Positions 54,629-64,000 of a stretch of DNA of 64,000 nt are shown piece by piece. The notes below the pieces were generated by a model, which did no database searches, had not been told where the DNA came from, and saw only the letters and a list, made by a program, of their open reading frames with translations. This DNA is from Lysobacter niastensis (lineage in GTDB: Bacteria > Pseudomonadota > Gammaproteobacteria > Xanthomonadales > Xanthomonadaceae), in contig NZ_JADLZT010000006.1 in the NCBI RefSeq assembly GCF_015453285.1, forward strand, positions 186,001 to 250,000, written 5' to 3'. Made by a program: the position numbers and the translations under genes. Each line of letters begins with the position of its first letter. Positions within the stretch are counted from its first letter, which is position 1.

Positions 54629-56029
54629 ATGCTTCCGCTAGTCGCCCTCGTTGGCCGTCCCAACGTCGGAAAATCCACGCTGTTCAACGCGCTCACGCGC
54701 AGCCGCGACGCCCTGGTCCACGACCAGCCCGGCGTAACGCGCGACCGCAACTACGGTGTGTGCCGTCCGGAAGGCAAGCCGGCATTCGCGCTTGTCGACA
54801 CCGGCGGTATCGCCGGTGAGGACGAAGGACTGGCCGGTGCCACCGCGCGCCAGGCCCGTGCCGCCGCGGAAGAGGCCGACCTGGTGCTGTTCGTCGTCGA
54901 CGGCCGTGAAGGCGCCTCGGCGCTGGACGACGACATCCTTAAGTGGCTGCGCAAGTCGGCGCGTCCGACGACGCTGGTGATCAACAAGACCGACGGACTC
55001 GACGTTCAGGCCGCGATCAACGATTTCGCGCGCTATGGCTTCAGTGACGTGGTGGCGGTGTCGTCGGCGCATCGGCAGGGCATCGACACGCTGATCGACC
55101 ATTCATTGGCGAAGCTGCCTGAAACGGGCGCGGCGACCGAACTGGATGCCGATCCGTCGCGTATACGCGTGGCCTTCATCGGCCGTCCCAACGTCGGCAA
55201 GTCGACGCTGGTCAACCGCCTTCTGGGCGAAGAGCGGATGATCGCCTCCGACGTCCCGGGCACCACTCGCGACGCCGTGTCGATCGACATGGAACGCGAT
55301 GGCCGCCTCTACCGCCTGATTGACACTGCCGGCCTGCGCCGCAAGTCGAGGGTGGAGGAAGTGGTGGAGAAGTTCTCCATCGTCAAGACACTGCGCGCGA
55401 TCGAGGAATGCCAGGTCGCGGTGATCATGCTCGACGCCGGCGAGGGCGTTACCGACCAGGACGCCAGCGTGTTGGGCTATGCGCTCGACGCCGGCCGCGC
55501 CCTCGTGGTCGCCATCAACAAGTGGGACGGCCTCACCGACTACCAGCGTCAGCAGGCCGAGGCGCTGCTGGCGCGCAAGCTGGGGTTCGTTGACTGGGCC
55601 GAAGCGGTGCGCATCAGCGCCAAGCACGGCTCGGGCCTGCGCGAGCTGTTCAAGGCGATCCATCGCGCGCACGCCTCGGCGACGCACGAGTTCAGCACCA
55701 GCGAGGTCAACAAGGCGCTCGAGATCGCCTACGAGACCAACCCGCCGCCGACCGTGCGCGGCCATGTTGCCAAGTTGCGCTATGCCCATCCGGCGCAGAG
55801 CAACCCGCCGACGTTCATCGTGCATGGCACGCGCCTGCGCACGTTGGGCGACACCTACAAGCGCTACCTCGAGAATTTCTTCCGCAAGCGTTTCAAGCTG
55901 GTCGGCACGCCGGTACGGTTTGTGTTCAAGGAAGGCACCAACCCGTACGAGGGCAAGAAGAACGTCCTCACCGAGCGCCAGGTCGCCAAGAAGCGCCGCC
56001 TGATCAAGCACGTCAAGCGCGGCAAGTGA
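54629..56029 (+). CDS. der: Ribosome biogenesis GTPase Der (EngA)
   Basis: A 466-residue essential GTPase of 50S assembly. It has two tandem G domains, each with a P-loop [10 protein letters not shown] (about 8-17 and 184-193), a DTxG switch (VDTGGI, IDTAGL) and NKxD (NKTDGL, NKWDGL), and a C-terminal KH-like domain ([20 protein letters not shown]). The lysine-rich tail ([20 protein letters not shown]) is typical. Its stop lies within a large stem-loop. Confidence 0.97.
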   Translation: MLPLVALVGRPNVGKSTLFNALTRSRDALVHDQPGVTRDRNYGVCRPEGKPAFALVDTGGIAGEDEGLAGATARQARAAAEEADLVLFVVDGREGASALDDDILKWLRKSARPTTLVINKTDGLDVQAAINDFARYGFSDVVAVSSAHRQGIDTLIDHSLAKLPETGAATELDADPSRIRVAFIGRPNVGKSTLVNRLLGEERMIASDVPGTTRDAVSIDMERDGRLYRLIDTAGLRRKSRVEEVVEKFSIVKTLRAIEECQVAVIMLDAGEGVTDQDASVLGYALDAGRALVVAINKWDGLTDYQRQQAEALLARKLGFVDWAEAVRISAKHGSGLRELFKAIHRAHASATHEFSTSEVNKALEIAYETNPPPTVRGHVAKLRYAHPAQSNPPTFIVHGTRLRTLGDTYKRYLENFFRKRFKLVGTPVRFVFKEGTNPYEGKKNVLTERQVAKKRRLIKHVKRGK

Positions 56030-56141
56030 CGTTTCGGCCCACGCGCTTGCGCGTGGCCTTGCCGAAGCGTCATCCGCTGGTCTGCGCAAGAGCAGAATGG
56101 GTCTCGGCGTTCGCCGGGATGACGATTGCCACGGGATGACG
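56027..56141. repeat. Structured/repetitive intergenic segment after der
   Basis: A nested hairpin covers 56027-56072: outer arms TGACGTTTCGGC and GCCGAAGCGTCA (11 of 12 pair), inner arms CCACGCGC and GCGCGTGG. Next come CGGCG-TT-CGCCG (56105-56116) and a direct repeat CGGGATGACG at 56115-56124 and 56132-56141. The GCGTTCGCCGGGATGACG style is that of dispersed Xanthomonadaceae intergenic repeats. It may also end der transcripts. Confidence 0.5.
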
Positions 56142-56158
56142 TTCGCTACGCTCAGGCC

Positions 56159-56743
56159 ATGACACCGTCCGATATCACCCTCGGCATTCTCGCCGGCGGC
56201 CGCGCCAGCCGGCTCGGTGGCATCGACAAGGCCTGGCTCGAGCGCGACGGTGTGGCGCAGGTCGTGCGCTGGCACCGGCGTTTCGCTGGCGAGACAGCGA
56301 GCGTGCTGGTCAGCGCAAACCGCAACCTCGATCGTTATGCGCCGTTGGGCATGAGGGCGGTGCCTGATCGTGCGGGCACCGATCTCGGGCCTTTAGCCGG
56401 CCTGGACGCGCTGGCCATTGCCTGCGCAACGCCATGGCTGGTGACGATCCCTGTCGACCTGGTGGGCGTCAACGAGTGCCTGCTGCCGACGCTCGTGGCG
56501 ATGACCGGAGACAACGGCGCGTTCGCCGTCGACGACGACGGCCCGCAGCCCCTCGTTGCGCTGTGGCGCGTAGTGGCACTGCGCGATGCCGTTGAGCAGG
56601 CAATCGCGGCGCGCGAGATGGCCGTGCACGCGCTGCAGGCCACGTTGGGCATGGCGGCCGTGCGCTTCGACGGCGTACGCTTCGGCAACCTCAATACCCC
56701 CGGCGACCTGACGGCTGCCGGGATCGGCAGCGATACTCCATGA
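56159..56743 (+). CDS. mobA: Molybdenum cofactor guanylyltransferase
   Basis: A 194-residue nucleotidyltransferase that attaches GMP to Mo-molybdopterin for bis-MGD enzymes. The signature LAGGRASRLGGIDKAWL (G13, G14, R18, K24) fits MobA; a metal-binding aspartate is in IPVDLVG, where most homologues have the DxP form, and NLNTPGDL closes the protein. The ATG used lies after the repeat segment and no good RBS is seen; an in-frame ATG 33 bp upstream is possible. It overlaps moeA by 4 bp. Confidence 0.88.
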   Translation: MTPSDITLGILAGGRASRLGGIDKAWLERDGVAQVVRWHRRFAGETASVLVSANRNLDRYAPLGMRAVPDRAGTDLGPLAGLDALAIACATPWLVTIPVDLVGVNECLLPTLVAMTGDNGAFAVDDDGPQPLVALWRVVALRDAVEQAIAAREMAVHALQATLGMAAVRFDGVRFGNLNTPGDLTAAGIGSDTP

Positions 56744-57972
56744 CTGGATTCCCCACCGGACTGCTGTTCGACGAAGCATTGGCCATCGCGCGCGAGGTGT
56801 CGGCACGGCATCGCCTCGAGGCCGAGACCCTGGCGCTGTCGCGCACGCACGGACGCGTGCTGGCTGCCGATCTTCGAGCGCCAATCGCGTTGCCTCCGTT
56901 CGACAACAGCGCAATGGATGGCTTCGCGCTGCGTCATGTCGATCTGCATGAGGGCGAGGTGCCGCTGCGGCTGTCGGGCGAGCAGTTTGCGGGCCGGGCA
57001 CTCGGGCTCACGGTGGGCGAGGGCGAATGCGTGCGCATCACCACCGGTGCGCCGATGCCGGCCGGCGCGGATACGGTGGTGATCAAGGAGAATGCCCGCG
57101 AGGAGCATGCACGCATCGACGGCGACCAGGTCGTCGTTCCCGGCGACATCGCGCTGGGCGCGAATGTCCGCAAGGCTGGCGAAGACGTCGCCGCTGGCGA
57201 CCTGGTGCTGAGCGCCGGGCAGTGGCTGTCTCCGGCCAGAGTGTCGCTGGCGGCATCGCTGGGCGTGTCGTCGCTGCCGGTAACGCGCAAGCCGACCGTC
57301 GCGGTGTTCACCAGCGGCGACGAACTGGTCCAACCCGGCATGCCGCTCGCACCAGGCGAGATATACGACAGCAACCGCGACCTGCTGATGGGCCTGCTGC
57401 GCGCCGACGGCCTCGAGCCCACCGCATGGCCGCGACTGCCTGACGATCCACGCGCGGTCGAGATCGCGCTGCGTGACGCCGCGTGTGCGTTCGACCTGAT
57501 CATCACCTGCGGCGCGGTTTCGGCCGGCGAGAAAGACCACATCCCTTCAGTGGTCGAAACCTTCGGGCAGATCCATTTCTGGAAAGTCCGGATGAAGCCG
57601 GGCATGCCGCTGCTGTTCGGGAGCATGGACCAGGCGCGGATACTGGGGCTGCCGGGCAACCCGGTGTCGGTCTTCGCCACGTACCTGGGCTTGGGCCGGG
57701 CCGTAATCGACGGGCTGCAGGGCCGCACCGAGCCGCGTCCGATGGAATGGGCGCAGCTGGTGGCTCCGATCGACAAGAGCCACCCGCGCCGCGAGTTCAT
57801 GCGTGCCCAGGTCTTCTGCGATGAGCGCGGCGTCCTTCGTGCCGATCCGAACCCTGCGGTCGGTTCGCACCGTTTGCGCGCGGTGGCCGACTCCAATGCA
57901 CTGATCATCGTGCCGGACGGTCCGCAGAGGCTGGCCGCAGGCGAGGTCGTGCAGGTGCTTCGCTACGCCTGA
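56740..57972 (+). CDS. moeA: Molybdopterin molybdotransferase
   Basis: A 410-residue enzyme that inserts molybdate into adenylylated molybdopterin. The family blocks are PPFDNSAMDGFAL (about 51-63), TGAPMPAGADTVV, FTSGDELVQPG with EIYDSNRDLL, the MPT-binding GAVSAGEKDHIP and GLPGNPVSVFATY. All four structural domains appear complete. Translational coupling to mobA (ATGA overlap) and a 31-bp gap to moeB make a molybdenum cofactor cluster. No moaA-E genes are nearby. Confidence 0.95.
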   Translation: MTGFPTGLLFDEALAIAREVSARHRLEAETLALSRTHGRVLAADLRAPIALPPFDNSAMDGFALRHVDLHEGEVPLRLSGEQFAGRALGLTVGEGECVRITTGAPMPAGADTVVIKENAREEHARIDGDQVVVPGDIALGANVRKAGEDVAAGDLVLSAGQWLSPARVSLAASLGVSSLPVTRKPTVAVFTSGDELVQPGMPLAPGEIYDSNRDLLMGLLRADGLEPTAWPRLPDDPRAVEIALRDAACAFDLIITCGAVSAGEKDHIPSVVETFGQIHFWKVRMKPGMPLLFGSMDQARILGLPGNPVSVFATYLGLGRAVIDGLQGRTEPRPMEWAQLVAPIDKSHPRREFMRAQVFCDERGVLRADPNPAVGSHRLRAVADSNALIIVPDGPQRLAAGEVVQVLRYA

Positions 57973-57991
57973 TCCGTCGGCCGGAAGGCGC

Positions 57992-57997
57992 GATAAT
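57992..57997 (+). promoter_or_regulatory. Candidate -10 box of a leaderless moeB promoter
   Basis: GATAAT is followed by exactly 6 nt and the moeB ATG, the same spacing seen before nfuA and cmk. A GGAAGG at 57981-57986 is too far from the start to act as ribosome-binding site. Confidence 0.45.
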
Positions 57998-58003
57998 GAC
58001 CAC

Positions 58004-59128
58004 ATGAACATCGAACGCATTACGCCCGCCGAAGCCCTGGAACGCCTGCGCGCCGGTGCGGCACTGGTCGACGTGCGCGAATCGCATGAGCGCGTGACAG
58101 GCTTCGCCACTGGCGCGCTGGGCATCGCACGCGCCGACCTGGAAGCCGATCCCCGTTCGGCACTGCCCGACGTCGAAGCACCGGTGCTGCTGATCTGCCA
58201 GTCCGGCGGGCGTTCACTCAAGGCCGCCGAAGCGCTGGTGCAGGCCGGCTACCGGCGCGTCGCGTCGGTGGAAGGCGGCACTACCCGCTGGATTGCCGAA
58301 GGCCTTCCGTTGACACGGCCTGACATCGATGTCGATTTCTACGACCGCTATTCGCGCCACCTGCGACTGCCGGAAGTGGGCGAGGCCGGGCAGCGAAAGT
58401 TGCAGGCCGCACGCATCGCGATGGTCGGCGCCGGCGGGCTCGGATCGCCAGCGGGCTATTACCTCGCGGCGGCCGGCATCGGCACGCTGGTGCTGGCCGA
58501 TGATGACGTCGTCGACCGCAGCAACCTGCAGCGGCAAATTCTTCACACCGACGCGCGCATCGGCACACCCAAGGTCGAATCGGCGCGCATCGCGCTGTCC
58601 GCGCTCAATCCCCAGGTGAAGATCGAGGCCTTCCCCGAGCGCGTCACCGCGGCCAATGTCGAACGCCTGATTGCCGATGCCGACGTCGTGATCGATGGCG
58701 CCGACAACTTCCCGGTGCGCTATCTGCTCAACGACGCTTGCGTGAAGCTGGGCAAGCCGCTGGTGTATGGCGCGGTGCATCGTTTCGAAGGGCAGGTCAG
58801 CGTGTTCGATGCGGGACGAGATCGGGGGCATGCGCCGTGCTATCGCTGCCTGTTCCCGGAGCCGCCGCCGCCGGAGGCCGCTCCGAACTGCGCCGAAGCC
58901 GGCGTGCTGGGCGTATTGCCCGGCGTGATCGGATTGCTGCAGGCAACCGAGGCGATCAAGCTGATCCTCGGCCAGGGCGAATCGCTCACGGGCCGGTTGC
59001 TGCATTTCGATGCGCTGGGCATGCGCTTCCGCGAGACCCGGTTGCGTGCCGATCCGCATTGCCCGGTGTGTGCGGCCGGGCGCGAGTTCCCCGGTTACAT
59101 CGACTACGTGCAGTTCTGCGCGGGTTGA
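58004..59128 (+). CDS. moeB: Molybdopterin-synthase adenylyltransferase with N-terminal rhodanese domain
   Basis: A 374-residue E1-like enzyme that adenylates the C terminus of MoaD (or ThiS). The adenylation domain starts near 115 with YDRYSRHLRLPEVGEAGQ and holds MVGAGGLGSPAGYYLAAAG, DDDVVDRSNLQRQILH and a structural zinc site with C279, C282, C353 and C356. Ahead of it is a rhodanese domain with an apparently active cysteine (C65 in LLICQSGGRS), which could supply persulfide sulfur. In eukaryotic MOCS3 the rhodanese domain is C-terminal; here it is N-terminal. Confidence 0.92.
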   Translation: MNIERITPAEALERLRAGAALVDVRESHERVTGFATGALGIARADLEADPRSALPDVEAPVLLICQSGGRSLKAAEALVQAGYRRVASVEGGTTRWIAEGLPLTRPDIDVDFYDRYSRHLRLPEVGEAGQRKLQAARIAMVGAGGLGSPAGYYLAAAGIGTLVLADDDVVDRSNLQRQILHTDARIGTPKVESARIALSALNPQVKIEAFPERVTAANVERLIADADVVIDGADNFPVRYLLNDACVKLGKPLVYGAVHRFEGQVSVFDAGRDRGHAPCYRCLFPEPPPPEAAPNCAEAGVLGVLPGVIGLLQATEAIKLILGQGESLTGRLLHFDALGMRFRETRLRADPHCPVCAAGREFPGYIDYVQFCAG

Positions 59129-59135
59129 CCGGGCC

Positions 59136-59954
59136 CTACGCGCTCCTGGCCAGGACGACTTCGACGGGCTGCGGTAAATCCGCTTGCAGGAAGCCGACCA
59201 GCGCGCCTTCCAGTGCCGGATCGCTGCCGATCGTGGAGTGGTCCGCATAGGGCAGCTCGACGACGTGCGGCGGTCGCGCCAATACCGAAATCAGCCGATT
59301 GGTGCTGGCGACCGGGATCACGTCGTCCTGCGCGGCGCGAAGCACCATCACCGGCCCGTCATAGCCGCGCAGGTGCGTGGCTGAGTCGAAGCGGTCCTTC
59401 ACCATCCAGCGTACCGGCAACAGCGGGTAGCGGGCCTGGGCGACGTCGGCGAGGCAGTCGAACGGTGCCACCAGCACCAGCCGCGCCACGGGGCGCTTCG
59501 AGGCCACGAAACTCGCCACACCGGTGCCAAGACTGGTCCCGATCACGCTGACCGGCTGGTCCGGATGCTGGGCCTGGACATGGTCGAACAGGGCGAGTGC
59601 ATCGCCCATCAGGCCCGCCTCGGTCGGTTCGCCGCTGCTGGCGCCGTAGCCTCGATACGCCAGCAGGTAGATGCTGCGTCCGGGCAGCAGGCGCGCCAGC
59701 TGGTCACGGCGGTTCTCGATGCGTTCGGCGTTGCCGCCGAAGTAGATCACCGGGTTGGGCAGCCCCGGTTTCACTACCCAGCCGCGTAGCGTCACGCCAT
59801 CGCGTTCCAGGGTGAAATCGGTCAGACCGGCGTGGATCCGCGTTTCACGGGCCAGGTAGATGATGTTGCGCTGCCTGGCGAACATCCAGACGCACATCGC
59901 CGCATAGCCCAGCAAGGGCAGTGCGGCCAGACCCAGCAACGGCTTGCGACGCAT
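59136..59954 (-). CDS. Membrane-anchored alpha/beta hydrolase (BEM46/ABHD13-like)
   Basis: A 272-residue hydrolase with an N-terminal membrane anchor (LLGLAALPLLGYAAMCVWMF). The motifs are IYFGGNAERIENR (oxyanion), LLAYRGYGASSGEPTE, nucleophile GTSLGTG (near 142), the acid in LRAAQDDVIPVA and the histidine in PYADHSTIG. The pattern matches the BEM46/ABHD13 group of unknown substrate. It begins 3 nt after the DUF1244 gene on the minus strand and converges with moeB. Confidence 0.87.
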   Translation of the reverse strand: MRRKPLLGLAALPLLGYAAMCVWMFARQRNIIYLARETRIHAGLTDFTLERDGVTLRGWVVKPGLPNPVIYFGGNAERIENRRDQLARLLPGRSIYLLAYRGYGASSGEPTEAGLMGDALALFDHVQAQHPDQPVSVIGTSLGTGVASFVASKRPVARLVLVAPFDCLADVAQARYPLLPVRWMVKDRFDSATHLRGYDGPVMVLRAAQDDVIPVASTNRLISVLARPPHVVELPYADHSTIGSDPALEGALVGFLQADLPQPVEVVLARSA

Positions 59955-59957
59955 GGT

Positions 59958-60269
59958 TCACCCCCGATGTTGGCGCTGCGCCGCCTCGAAGGCGGCCAAT
60001 TGTTCCGGCGTGGCTTCTTTCTGGTGCTCGGCCTTCCATTGCGCGAACGGCACGCCATAGACCTGCTCGCGCGCTTCGTCCTTGGTCATCGTGATGCCGC
60101 GCTGCTCGGCGGCCTCGCGGTACCAGTCGGACAGACAGTTGCGGCAGAAGCCCGCGTGGATCATCAGGTCGATGTTCTGCACGTCCGGGCGTTCCTGCAT
60201 CAGATGCTGGAGCAGACGGCGAAACGCGGCGGCTTCGATCTGGGTGGTTTCGAAATCGGTTTCGGTCAT
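59958..60269 (-). CDS. DUF1244 family protein
   Basis: A 103-residue small protein. The family core [20 protein letters not shown] contains an FCRNC cysteine pair, followed by [20 protein letters not shown], conserved in alpha- and gammaproteobacteria. Structures exist for the family but the role is unknown. The ATG follows GGAGG at good spacing; an in-frame opening extends into the folD region and is rejected. It is first of a two-gene unit with the hydrolase. Confidence 0.9.
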   Translation of the reverse strand: MTETDFETTQIEAAAFRRLLQHLMQERPDVQNIDLMIHAGFCRNCLSDWYREAAEQRGITMTKDEAREQVYGVPFAQWKAEHQKEATPEQLAAFEAAQRQHRG

Positions 60270-60375
60270 GGTGGCCTCCGTCGCGGCGGGGCGAGGTGTC
60301 GATTCTTCGGAACCAGCGAGTTCGCGGGCTCCTTGGGCGATAATGCGCGCCTTCGACTTTAACCCAGCCTCCGCG

Positions 60376-62861
<2,486 letters not shown>

Positions 62862-62869
62862 GTTGTGAC

Positions 62870-62905
62870 CAAAGAAGGGAGACGCAGGTTTCCCTTCTTT
62901 GTTTT
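62870..62905 (+). terminator. Intrinsic terminator of guaB
   Basis: CAAAGAAGGGA pairs with TCCCTTCTTTG across a 10-nt loop, then TTTTG. It stands between guaB and guaA, so guaA must rely on read-through or its own promoter in the last 40 bp. Confidence 0.85.
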
Positions 62906-62942
62906 GTGCCTCTGAAATTCATCCAGCATTTGCACGGCCCCC

Positions 62943-64000
62943 ATGACCGACATCCATAGCGACAAGATCCTGATCCTCGACTTCGGCGCGCAATACACGC
63001 AGCTGATCGCCCGCCGCATCCGCGAAATCGGTGTGTATTGCGAAATCTGGGCCTGGGACCACGACCCGTCCGAGATTGCCGCCTACGGAGCCAAGGGCAT
63101 CATCCTGTCGGGTGGCCCGGAGTCGACCACAGTCGAGGGCGCGCCGAAGGCGCCGCAAGAAGTCTTCGATTCGGGGCTGCCGATCCTCGGCATCTGCTAC
63201 GGCATGCAGACGCTGGCTGCGCAGCTGGGCGGCGCCACCGAAGCCGCCGATGCACGCGAGTTCGGCCATGCGGAAGTCGAGCTGGTCGCGCACGACGCGC
63301 TGCTCGGTGGCCTCAGCGACCACGATGGCGAGCCGCGCATCGACGTCTGGATGAGCCACGGCGACCACGTCGCCAAGGCGCCGCCGGGCTGGACGATCAC
63401 CGCCGTCACCGACCGCATCCCGGTGGCCGCGATGGCCCTGGAAGAGAAGCGCTGGTACGGCGTGCAGTTCCATCCCGAGGTTACGCACACCAAGCAGGGC
63501 CTGACCCTGTTGCGCCGCTTCGTCAGTGAGATCTGCGGCTGCAAGACGCTGTGGACCGCCGCCAACATCATCGACGACCAGATCGAGCGAGTGCGCGCCA
63601 AGGTCGGTTCCGACGAGGTCATCCTCGGCCTGTCGGGCGGCGTGGATTCGTCGGTCGTCGCCGCGCTGCTGCACCGGGCGATCGGCAAGCAGCTGACCTG
63701 CGTGTTCGTCGACACCGGCCTGCTGCGCTGGAACGAGGGCGACCAGGTGATGGCGATGTTCGCCGAGCACATGGGTGTCAAGGTCATCCGTGTCAACGCT
63801 GCCGACCGTTACTTCAACGCGCTGGCCGGCGTCGAAGACCCGGAGGCCAAGCGCAAGATCATCGGCAACCTGTTCGTCGAGATCTTCGACGAAGAGTCGT
63901 CCAAGCTGGCCAACGCCAAGTGGCTGGCGCAGGGCACCATCTATCCGGACGTCATCGAGTCGGCCGGCAGCAAGACCGGCAAGGCGCACGTCATCAAGAG
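62943..64000 (+). CDS. guaA: GMP synthase (glutamine-hydrolysing), partial
   Basis: The first 352 residues of GuaA, which aminates XMP to GMP; the frame runs off the right edge. The class I glutamine amidotransferase domain has nucleophile C85 ([12 protein letters not shown]) and the His/Glu pair in [10 protein letters not shown]. The ATP-pyrophosphatase domain follows with P-loop [15 protein letters not shown] (near 232). [15 protein letters not shown] and the [11 protein letters not shown] block are also seen. The dimerisation domain is missing only because the window ends. Confidence 0.96.
   Translation, partial: MTDIHSDKILILDFGAQYTQLIARRIREIGVYCEIWAWDHDPSEIAAYGAKGIILSGGPESTTVEGAPKAPQEVFDSGLPILGICYGMQTLAAQLGGATEAADAREFGHAEVELVAHDALLGGLSDHDGEPRIDVWMSHGDHVAKAPPGWTITAVTDRIPVAAMALEEKRWYGVQFHPEVTHTKQGLTLLRRFVSEICGCKTLWTAANIIDDQIERVRAKVGSDEVILGLSGGVDSSVVAALLHRAIGKQLTCVFVDTGLLRWNEGDQVMAMFAEHMGVKVIRVNAADRYFNALAGVEDPEAKRKIIGNLFVEIFDEESSKLANAKWLAQGTIYPDVIESAGSKTGKAHVIK

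Overview
The window is an ordinary, gene-dense stretch of a GC-rich gammaproteobacterial chromosome. The family is most likely Xanthomonadaceae/Lysobacteraceae (Lysobacter, Luteimonas or Xanthomonas type). This rests on protein character and gene order: a bifunctional pheA followed by hisC and aroA, rne divergent from rluC, a 'transmembrane repetitive' protein behind nfuA, the ndk-rlmN-pilW-rodZ-yfgM-bamB-der string, and cmk-rpsA-ihfB-lapAB. I see no prophage, insertion sequence, integron, CRISPR array or broken gene. Both ends cut a gene: serC on the left and guaA on the right.

Layout. 1-3.8 kb: tail of serC, then the overlapping pheA-hisC-aroA aromatic operon. 4-12.3 kb: an O-antigen-ligase-like protein, a TonB-like protein, serS, azoR divergent from a LysR regulator, tRNA-Ser(UGA), a PEP-mutase/isocitrate-lyase family enzyme, an M28 lipoprotein peptidase and a GacA/UvrY-type response regulator. 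12.3-20 kb: rne divergent from rluC, phhB overlapping a lipoprotein with a TonB C-terminal domain, nfuA and a large proline-rich membrane protein. 20-29 kb: two monoheme cytochromes c, then an RND efflux operon with one adaptor and two non-identical pumps. 29-35.3 kb (all minus strand): TraB/PrgY-like protein, TetR plus alpha/beta hydrolase, GNAT acetyltransferase, agmatine-to-putrescine genes aguB and aguA, a small periplasmic protein and a zinc-independent L36. 35.4-43.8 kb: cmk, rpsA, ihfB, lapA-lapB, then three envelope polysaccharide genes (WecA-type transferase, CapD/WbpM-type dehydratase, galU). 43.8-49.1 kb: small genes and a fatty-acid beta-oxidation operon (TetR, dehydrogenase/hydratase, thiolase). 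49.2-56 kb: ndk to der. 56-59 kb: mobA-moeA-moeB for molybdenum cofactor. 59-64 kb: two small minus-strand genes, folD, guaB and guaA.

Themes. Envelope biogenesis recurs (O-antigen ligase, lapAB with polysaccharide genes, bamB, rodZ, pilW, RND pumps), mixed with translation and RNA housekeeping (serS, tRNA-Ser, rne, rluC, rpsA, rpmJ, rlmN, der) and nucleotide metabolism (cmk, ndk, guaBA, folD).

The most interesting signals are regulatory rather than a new gene system. They are a perfect CAAAC-N4-GTTTG dyad (PsrA-type) in front of the TetR/beta-oxidation operon, intrinsic-terminator structures just upstream of aguA and ndk, and -10-like boxes exactly 6 nt before the start codons of nfuA, cmk and moeB that suggest leaderless mRNAs. 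The RND pair also differs in its proton-relay residues. I found no convincing wholly novel defence, mobile or biosynthetic system.
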